A DNA stretch of 11,839 nucleotides, taken from the NCBI GenBank assembly GCA_025355595.1, contig JANXZI010000363.1:1-11839 (forward strand), written 5' to 3'. Position numbers and translations under genes: made by a program. Source of the DNA: Spartobacteria bacterium. GTDB lineage: Bacteria; Verrucomicrobiota; Verrucomicrobiia; Chthoniobacterales; Chthoniobacteraceae. The first letter of the stretch is position 1, and each line of letters starts with the position of its first letter. This document shows positions 7,019-11,839 of this stretch, one piece after another. The notes under the pieces are model-generated. The model was not told the DNA's origin and ran no database searches. It worked only from the letters and a program-made list of their open reading frames with translations.

Positions 7019-7111
7019 AACGCGGAGGCGCAGAGGGAAATTGAGAGGTGCGCAGAGAGAGGAAAAAAATCCTCTGCGGCTCTCTCTCATCAGTCTCTGC
7101 GGCTCTGCGTT
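7019..7111. repeat. Hairpin repeat, second copy of the 'CGCAGAGG' family
   Basis: AACGCGGAGGCGCAGAG (7019-7035) and CTCTGCGGCTCTGCGTT (7095-7111) are inverted with 15 of 17 matches. Pairing continues inward with small gaps to a perfect AGAGGA/TCCTCT stem (7059-7064 and 7071-7076) closed by six As. The left arm aligns with the left outer arm at 885-928, so the two are one dispersed family. It sits between the GldG-like and DUF4340 genes and, if transcribed with them, would fold into a long RNA hairpin. No T run follows the stem on the minus strand, so it does not look like a standard terminator. Confidence 0.7.
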
Positions 7112-7135
7112 CAAAATGCGGTTTCGGGACACGGC

Positions 7136-8866
7136 TTAGTCCTGAGTCTTCGTGCGGCGCTTTTGCTCGAGGCGATTCGCGATGGCCGCCGCGACACCGA
7201 TGCCCACCGCGACGCTGATCGTGACCCAGAAGGCTGGTGACATCCTGAACGTCGGCCTCCACAGCCCGAGCCGCCATTGCAGCGTGTACCACGAGGCAAT
7301 GAACACCAGGAACACCACCGCGAGCCAGAACGTGAGCATGAAGATATTTTTCCCGGAGCGCCACATGAGGTGGTAGAGGCCGAAGACCGCGACGATGGCC
7401 GGGATGAAAAGCATCACCCACCAGCGAATCGTGGCGACTTCGGCGTCGGTGAGTTTCAGGCTGTGTCTTTCCTTCATCTTCGGAGGGACGTTGATCAGGT
7501 TTTCACGATTGAGCAGCCAGTTGATGCTGTTGAGCCCGAGTTCGAGACTCACCTGGCCGATCTGCAGCCCTTTGTCCGAGAGGAAATCCCCGTTGCCGAA
7601 AACGACGAGCCGCGAAGTTTCGAGTTTCACCTTCGGGTCGCCTGCACCGCCGCGCTCCACCGAGGCGCCGAGCGTGAGCGGGCCGACGTGATCCTTCCTC
7701 GGATCGAATGCCGGAATATTTGTGCGGTCGCTGGGATCGTATTCCGTCTCACCCCAATATCCCTCCGGCGCGACGATCAGCGAGGTGAGCTGGAGGCCCG
7801 CCGCTTTCTCAAGATTCCGATCCAGATCGAGGGATTGCGTCGGTCCGATCAACTGGTTGCCGATGCCTTCGATCTCCTTGGTGATCGGCGAGCGTTGCTT
7901 GGTCACGATGCCGCCGGGCGGATCAATCTGGACGAGATTGCCGGCCACCGGACGGACGCGGAGGATGGTATCGTTCTGCGGCCGCACACCGCGCGCGGCG
8001 AGCCACTGGTTCAGATTCGGCGTCTTGCCGTTCGTCCAGCCGGTGCCGATGAAAATGCGGCCTTTCCGATCCCAATATTCGGTGAGCAGCTTCAAGTCGC
8101 GCTCCGAGAAATCAAAACTCGGCCGGAGGATTGCGATCATGCTCGCGTCCTCCGGGATGCGATCCTTGTCGGCAAGCTTCAGCGTCTCAAACTTCAGGTT
8201 TTGCCGCGTGAGGTATTCGCGGAATTCCGCAAGCTCGCGCGACTCGCCGTCGTATTCGCCGTGGGCCGCGACGAAGTAGAGCTTGTTCTGCTTCGTCTCC
8301 GTGAGCTCGAGCAGCGTGCTCGTGAAGACCTGCTCGCCTCGGAAGCCGGTCACCTCGGGCTGACGACGCTGACTGACCGCCAATTGGGCATCCTCGTACT
8401 CGGGGAGGTCGGAGCTGTTCACGAACTTGTGTCGTCCGTCATAGACGAAAACCACGATGTTTTCCCGGTCGCCAAATCGGAACTGCGTCTGCAATTCCTT
8501 CGACCGTACCGGATTCGCATACGGATCAACTTCTTCGATCGTCAGCTTGCCCTTTGCGGCAAATTTGTATTCGCGCAGCAGCGCCTTGGCATCCACTTCC
8601 GTCTCACCGGTGGCTGCGAACATGATGATCGCCTGGACGGGCTTTTCGAGCCCGCCGAGCAGCGCCTTCGTCTGCGCGCTGAGGGTGATGTTCTTGCCGT
8701 GGCTCCAATCCCATCGTGCGTAGTACTTGGTCGAAATATACCGGTTCAACAAATAGAGGCCGACGATCAGGACGACCACTTGCACAATGACATTGATGCC
8801 CACCTCCATCCGTCCGACGCGTGCGCCGGCGACATTTTCAGCTTTGGGTTTATCGTTCTGTTCCAT
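7136..8866 (-). CDS. GldG-like ABC transporter auxiliary membrane protein
   Basis: 576 residues, family ABC_transp_aux (GldG type). Segment 24-44 (VIVQVVVLIVGLYLLNRYIS) is a membrane helix, followed by the family's characteristic RWDWSHGKNITLSAQT (51-66). The large middle region (about 70-470) should be extracytoplasmic. It contains LYFVAAHGEYDGES and RPSFDFSERDLKLL, typical of the GATase-like fold of this family, and later VVFGNGDFLSDKGL. Three further helices lie at about 481-501, 508-526 and 546-565, ahead of a basic cytoplasmic tail (EQKRRTK). In Flavobacterium, GldG partners GldA and GldF in an ABC complex linked to gliding. Outside Bacteroidetes, homologues are common without gliding, so the name implies family only. 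It starts 35 bases after the permease gene. Confidence 0.88.
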   Translation of the reverse strand: MEQNDKPKAENVAGARVGRMEVGINVIVQVVVLIVGLYLLNRYISTKYYARWDWSHGKNITLSAQTKALLGGLEKPVQAIIMFAATGETEVDAKALLREYKFAAKGKLTIEEVDPYANPVRSKELQTQFRFGDRENIVVFVYDGRHKFVNSSDLPEYEDAQLAVSQRRQPEVTGFRGEQVFTSTLLELTETKQNKLYFVAAHGEYDGESRELAEFREYLTRQNLKFETLKLADKDRIPEDASMIAILRPSFDFSERDLKLLTEYWDRKGRIFIGTGWTNGKTPNLNQWLAARGVRPQNDTILRVRPVAGNLVQIDPPGGIVTKQRSPITKEIEGIGNQLIGPTQSLDLDRNLEKAAGLQLTSLIVAPEGYWGETEYDPSDRTNIPAFDPRKDHVGPLTLGASVERGGAGDPKVKLETSRLVVFGNGDFLSDKGLQIGQVSLELGLNSINWLLNRENLINVPPKMKERHSLKLTDAEVATIRWWVMLFIPAIVAVFGLYHLMWRSGKNIFMLTFWLAVVFLVFIASWYTLQWRLGLWRPTFRMSPAFWVTISVAVGIGVAAAIANRLEQKRRTKTQD

Positions 8867-8901
8867 GATTGGTAAATGGTGATGGGGTGCCGTGCTGCGG
8901 A

Positions 8902-9666
8902 TCAGGACGCCTTGAGCTTGCGGCTGTGGAAGATGTGGTGCGTGAGGAAAACGAAGAGCCCGGTCGCCGAGAGGTACCAGACGATGCGCCGGGTATCCAC
9001 GACCCCCTTGGAGAAATCCACGATGTGCTGGAGCGGATCGAAGAACTCATAGACTTCCTTCACGCGCGGGTCGGTGATGTTGAGCAGCCGTTCCGCGGCC
9101 ATCGGGATGAAGAGGTAGAGAATCGTCACCGCGAGGGTGATGACGGCCGCATTCACCTGATCGCGCACGAGCGAACTGGCAAACACGCCGATGCTGATGA
9201 AGAGCATCCCGAGCATGAGCAGCAGGATGTAGGCGCTCGCGATCGCGCCCACGCTCCTCGCGGCCGGCGCCCCGTGCGTGACAATATCGAAAACCCAGAA
9301 GCACGCCGCCGTCGGCATGAGCAGGATCGCAAAGAAGATCGATGCGCCGAAAAATTTTGCCAGCACGACATGCCAGTCCTTCACCGGGGCAGTCATCAGC
9401 ATCTCGACAGTGCCGAGGCGGAATTCCTCGGCAAACGATCGCATCGTGATCAGCGCCGCGATGAACGCGAAAACGAAGATGAACAGCCCATTGTAGAAGA
9501 CGACATCGAGAATCATCACCTCGGCCGGCTGCTTGTTCAGCAAACTGACGAACATCTGAAAATTAAAACCCATGAGCCCGGCGAAAAAGGCGATGACCAC
9601 GTAAGCCACAGGCGTGTGGAAGATGCTGCGCAGTTCGCGGACGAGTTGGACGAAGAAGGTTCTCAT
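8902..9666 (-). CDS. ABC-2 type permease, GldF-like
   Basis: 254 residues with about six membrane helices (roughly 20-40, 58-76, 103-126, 138-163, 172-190 and 227-245). After helix 2 comes RSFAEEFRLGTVEMLMTAPV (76-95), the hallmark coupling segment of ABC-2/GldF permeases, where the family has FAEE..GT.E.L...PV. With only one permease gene, the channel would be a homodimer, or would be completed by the helices of the GldG-like protein. It lies 39 bases after the ATPase gene and 35 before the GldG-like gene, which supports one transcript. The substrate is unknown; export or extrusion is the usual direction for this permease class. Confidence 0.92.
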   Translation of the reverse strand: MRTFFVQLVRELRSIFHTPVAYVVIAFFAGLMGFNFQMFVSLLNKQPAEVMILDVVFYNGLFIFVFAFIAALITMRSFAEEFRLGTVEMLMTAPVKDWHVVLAKFFGASIFFAILLMPTAACFWVFDIVTHGAPAARSVGAIASAYILLLMLGMLFISIGVFASSLVRDQVNAAVITLAVTILYLFIPMAAERLLNITDPRVKEVYEFFDPLQHIVDFSKGVVDTRRIVWYLSATGLFVFLTHHIFHSRKLKAS

Positions 9667-9679
9667 GCGGTGTGGGTCT

Positions 9680-9691
9680 GAAAAATTTTTC
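9680..9691. promoter_or_regulatory. Perfect AT-rich palindrome before the permease start
   Basis: GAAAAATTTTTC is fully self-complementary. It is an AT-rich patch in GC-rich surroundings, 14 bases upstream of the permease ATG (minus strand), between the ATPase and permease genes. It may keep the start region unstructured in the absence of a Shine-Dalgarno sequence. It could equally be chance. Confidence 0.15.
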
Positions 9692-9705
9692 GGTTCGTGC
9701 GGGGG

Positions 9706-10635
9706 CTACTTGTCCGAGGTCGTGAGGTCGGCGAAGACATCCTCGAGCGTGGCGCTCTTCTGGTGCAGGTCGCGCACGGGCCAGTTGCGCTCGCGGGCGA
9801 GCTTCATGATTTCCTCGCCGGGTTTCGCGTTGGCATCCAGCCGCAGCTTGAAGATGTTCCAGTCGCCGTCGCGCGACTCGGTCACGTCCTTCACGCCCGC
9901 GATGCTGCGCAACGCGTTCGCCGCGCCTTCGCCCGCGCGCGCTTCGAGCCGCAGTTCGCCGACGGAGCGGTGGTTCTTTAGCAAATTCTCCGCGGTGTCC
10001 GATGCGCGGATCGAGCCGCGGTGGATGACAATGACGCGCGAGCACATCATCTCCACCTCGGGCAGGATGTGCGTGCTGATGAGCACCGTGCGCTTTTGCG
10101 CGAGGCTCTTGATGAGTTCGCGCACGGTGCGGATTTGGTTTGGATCGAGGCCGATGGTCGGCTCGTCGAGGATGAGCAGATCGGGATCATGCACGAGCGC
10201 ATCCGCGAGGCCGACCCGCTGGCGGTAGCCCTTTGAGAGCGAGCCGATGAGCTGGTTTTCGCGATCCGCGATCTGGCAGAGATCGAGCACGTCGCCGACG
10301 CGCTCGCGCATTTTCGAGCGCGGCACGCCCTTGAGCGCGGCGCGGTAGCGGAGGTATTCGCCGACCTTCATGTCGGGGTAGAGCGGCGTGTTCTCCGGCA
10401 GGTAGCCCATGCGGCGGCGTGCCTCGATGCTTTGGTCGAAGACATCGAATCCCGCGATGCTCGCCCGGCCGCTGCTCGCGGGGAGATAGCTGGTGAGCAT
10501 TTTCATCGTCGTGCTTTTCCCCGCGCCGTTCGGCCCGAGGAAGCCGACGATCTCGCCCTTGTCCACCTGGAAGCTGATGCCGTCCACGGCGGTGAAGGAG
10601 CCGTATTTTTTCGTGAGCTGTTCGACTTTAATCAT
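9706..10635 (-). CDS. ABC transporter ATP-binding protein, GldA-like
   Basis: 309 residues. The nucleotide-binding domain is complete: A-loop Tyr11, Walker A GPNGAGKST (34-42), Q-loop-like segment GYLPENTPLYPDMKVGEYL (77-95), a signature in the divergent form SLSKGYRQR (132-140), Walker B LLILDEP (153-159) with D-loop GLDP, and switch His189 (STHIL). The LPEN.PLY and LSKGYRQRVGLA forms are those of the GldA/ABC-2 subfamily. A C-terminal region (about 222-305) has a ferredoxin-like regulatory domain pattern ending TLEDVFADLT. It is the first gene of the minus-strand transporter block, so the block's promoter should lie in 10636-11048. It hydrolyses ATP on the cytoplasmic side to drive the permease. 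Confidence 0.95.
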   Translation of the reverse strand: MIKVEQLTKKYGSFTAVDGISFQVDKGEIVGFLGPNGAGKSTTMKMLTSYLPASSGRASIAGFDVFDQSIEARRRMGYLPENTPLYPDMKVGEYLRYRAALKGVPRSKMRERVGDVLDLCQIADRENQLIGSLSKGYRQRVGLADALVHDPDLLILDEPTIGLDPNQIRTVRELIKSLAQKRTVLISTHILPEVEMMCSRVIVIHRGSIRASDTAENLLKNHRSVGELRLEARAGEGAANALRSIAGVKDVTESRDGDWNIFKLRLDANAKPGEEIMKLARERNWPVRDLHQKSATLEDVFADLTTSDK

Positions 10636-10907
10636 GAGTGCGGTTCGTGTGGCTGGATTCCGTTTTCGCCGAAGATCGGGGCTCTGTGCATGCGCACGGC
10701 GCCGATTGACGGGGTCAACGACTGGACGGATGCCTGTTCACCGGCGGCCCGGTGGCCGCCGAAGGGGGCGGATGAATATCAGGCGCGGCAAAGTTGGCAA
10801 GAGGGTGTTTGCGGCATCGGGAAGATGCGGAATTTCAGGACAGGATGTGACCCGCACGCCCGGCGGATGTTCGATGAAAAATGCGTCACTGGTCTGCGCG
10901 CAACGCC
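10636..10907. other. Intergenic region upstream of ABC block
   Basis: No gene is supported here. It should hold the promoter of the ABC transporter genes on the minus strand. A small palindrome TTGAC-GGG-GTCAA lies at 10706-10718; read on the minus strand its right arm gives TTGACC, which resembles a -35 box, but no TATA-like -10 stands at the proper distance. A strong GC hairpin lies at 10742-10761. Short open frames on both strands carry no recognisable protein. Confidence 0.45.
10742..10761. repeat. Perfect GC hairpin
   Basis: CGGCGGCC (10742-10749) and GGCCGCCG (10754-10761) are exact inverted copies around CGGT. The stem is very stable, but no T run follows on either strand, so Rho-independent termination is not supported. 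It could block read-through from the protease gene or be a protein site. Confidence 0.45.
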
Positions 10908-11047
10908 GCGACCCTTATATTGCCGCGGGAAGCGAAAGCACCACGCCGCCTTGTTACAGCAATGCAAGCAGACGCCCGGATGCCCGTCCTGCGTGCGTTG
11001 CAAAGGCGGTGTCGCGCTTTCGCTCGCCACCGCACTACAAGGTGCGC
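10908..11047. repeat. Long imperfect palindromic repeat next to the protease stop
   Basis: GCGAAAGC (10932-10939) and GCTTTCGC (11016-11023) are exact inverted copies. Inward from them the arms match 18 of 21 bases, with GCCGCCTT opposite AAGGCGGT. A further inner pair, GCAATGCAAGCAG (10959-10971) and CTGCGTGCGTTGC (10989-11001), matches 11 of 13. Outward the match continues at 16 of 24 bases, including CCTTATATTG opposite CACTACAAGG. The right edge abuts the protease stop codon (11049-11051). The sequence is unrelated to the repeat family at 885-1150 and 7019-7111. It would fold into a long hairpin in the 3' end of the protease mRNA. Confidence 0.65.
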
Positions 11048-11048
11048 T

Positions 11049-11839
11049 TCAGCGCGCGATAAGTTGGAAGGTGTCGCTCACGAGCCGCGTCCCCTGCGGC
11101 GTCTTCTGAAACCACGCGAGGCCGAAGTCCACGCGGCTCCCGGTGTCCACCTGCTTCAGCAGCTTCTCGATCGTCTTCACCGCATTCGCCTCGAAGCGCC
11201 CCACCGCCACGATCAGCATCCCCGGCTGGAGGCCCGCCGTCGCTGCGGGCGACTTCGGTTCCACCTCCGCGATCAGCACGCCGGAGCCCTCGCGAAAGCC
11301 GCTGCTCGCGGCGAGCTTCTCATCCACAGCCTGCAGGCCGATACCGAAAAATTTCCGCGTGAGGCTCGGCTTTTCCGGCACCTTCTCGCCGCGCTCGACT
11401 TTGCGGAACTCCTCCACTTTTTCCCGAACGACGCTGGCGGGAATGGCAAAGCCGATGCCCTGCGTGGGCACGCCCTGCGGCGTGAACGCCATCTTCACCG
11501 ACGAAATCCCGACGAGCTTCCCCGCGATGTCCACGACCGGCCCGCCGCTGTTGCCGGGATTGATGGCCGCATCCGTCTGCACGAGGTTCTGATATTCCAC
11601 GTCGCCGACTGTCACGCTGCGGCCTTTCGCGCTGAGGATTCCGCGCGCGACGGACGAGCCGTAGCCGAGCGGATTGCCGAGCACGAGGCACGTCTGGCCG
11701 AGAAGGCTTTTTGAAAGGTCGTTCAGTGCGATGAAGGGGAATTTCTCCGGCGCATCCACCTTGATCATCGCGAGGTCGCGCTCCGGATCGCCCGCGATAT
11801 AGCGCGCGGAATACGTCTTGCCCGAGGGCGTCGTGACCG
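11049..11839 (-). CDS. HtrA/DegP-like trypsin-fold serine protease with PDZ domain (5' end outside window)
   Basis: 262 residues are visible; the frame stays open to the window edge, so the ATG at 11768 is internal. Catalytic Asp21 (visible numbering; in ERDLAMIKV) and nucleophile Ser97 in GNSGGP (95-100) are present, and the catalytic His must lie upstream of the window. The LGNPLGYGSSVARGILSA segment and TDAAINPGNSGGPVVD are standard HtrA features. A PDZ domain (about 164-243) contains GVLIAEVEPKSPAATAGLQPGMLIVAVG, and the protein ends shortly after it, so there is a single C-terminal PDZ rather than the two of DegP. HtrA proteins degrade or refold damaged proteins outside the cytoplasmic membrane. 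The stop codon abuts a palindromic repeat, and the gene runs toward the ABC block 413 bases away. Confidence 0.92.
   Translation of the reverse strand, partial: VTTPSGKTYSARYIAGDPERDLAMIKVDAPEKFPFIALNDLSKSLLGQTCLVLGNPLGYGSSVARGILSAKGRSVTVGDVEYQNLVQTDAAINPGNSGGPVVDIAGKLVGISSVKMAFTPQGVPTQGIGFAIPASVVREKVEEFRKVERGEKVPEKPSLTRKFFGIGLQAVDEKLAASSGFREGSGVLIAEVEPKSPAATAGLQPGMLIVAVGRFEANAVKTIEKLLKQVDTGSRVDFGLAWFQKTPQGTRLVSDTFQLIAR

Noticed and set aside
7277..8875. 532-codon plus-strand open frame opposite the GldG-like gene
   Set aside because: It is a shadow of GC-rich codon use. Its translation is Arg/Glu/Asp-rich with no domain, while the minus strand encodes a clear membrane protein.
10913..10920. 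TATA-like patch as a -10 box for the ABC block (minus strand reads AATATAAG)
   Set aside because: It lies inside the palindromic repeat, about 280 bases from the ATPase start, and no -35 of good quality stands at 16-18 bases.
10432..11109. 225-codon plus-strand frame and overlapping short frames in 10432-11109
   Set aside because: It starts antisense to the ATPase, crosses a hairpin and a palindromic repeat, and has no domain-like sequence.

Overview
This looks like chromosomal DNA from a high-GC member of the Planctomycetes-Verrucomicrobia-Chlamydiae (PVC) group, most likely a verrucomicrobium. The assignment is an inference from gene content: a PVC-style beta-propeller/HEAT protein ending in a cupredoxin, a secreted sulfatase of the kind these bacteria carry in large numbers, and several GC-rich palindromic intergenic repeats. 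Base composition is high GC by eye. No rRNA, tRNA, CRISPR array, phage gene or transposase gene was seen.

Layout. 1-810 (+) is the 3' end of a secreted propeller protein with an azurin-like copper domain. 811-1233 is a non-coding stretch filled by a nested palindromic repeat. 1234-2550 (+) is a type I sulfatase. It converges on 2567-4165 (-), a soluble receiver-kinase-receiver hybrid. A 57-base spacer separates that gene from the divergent 4223-4948 (+), a UbiE/MenG quinone methyltransferase. The methyltransferase converges on a minus-strand block read from 10635 down to 4971: ABC ATPase (GldA-like), ABC-2 permease (GldF-like), GldG-like auxiliary membrane protein and a four-module DUF4340 protein. 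10636-11048 is non-coding and ends in another palindromic repeat. 11049-11839 (-) is the 3' part of an HtrA-like serine protease that runs off the window.

The main multi-gene system is the Gld-like ABC transporter block. The ATPase would energise the single permease. The GldG-like protein is anchored in the membrane with a large middle domain, and the DUF4340 protein would sit outside the membrane on one N-terminal anchor. Gaps are 39, 35 and 164 bases, and the last gap contains a long hairpin. The substrate cannot be read from the sequence. The other genes are best taken as independent units: electron transfer and sugar-type oxidation (propeller-cupredoxin), sulfated polysaccharide use (sulfatase), menaquinone synthesis (MenG), signalling (hybrid kinase) and envelope protein quality control (protease).

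Two themes repeat across the window. Three of the four longest intergenic gaps and junctions carry large imperfect palindromes, two of them copies of one family. None of the seven complete genes has a recognisable Shine-Dalgarno sequence before its chosen start.
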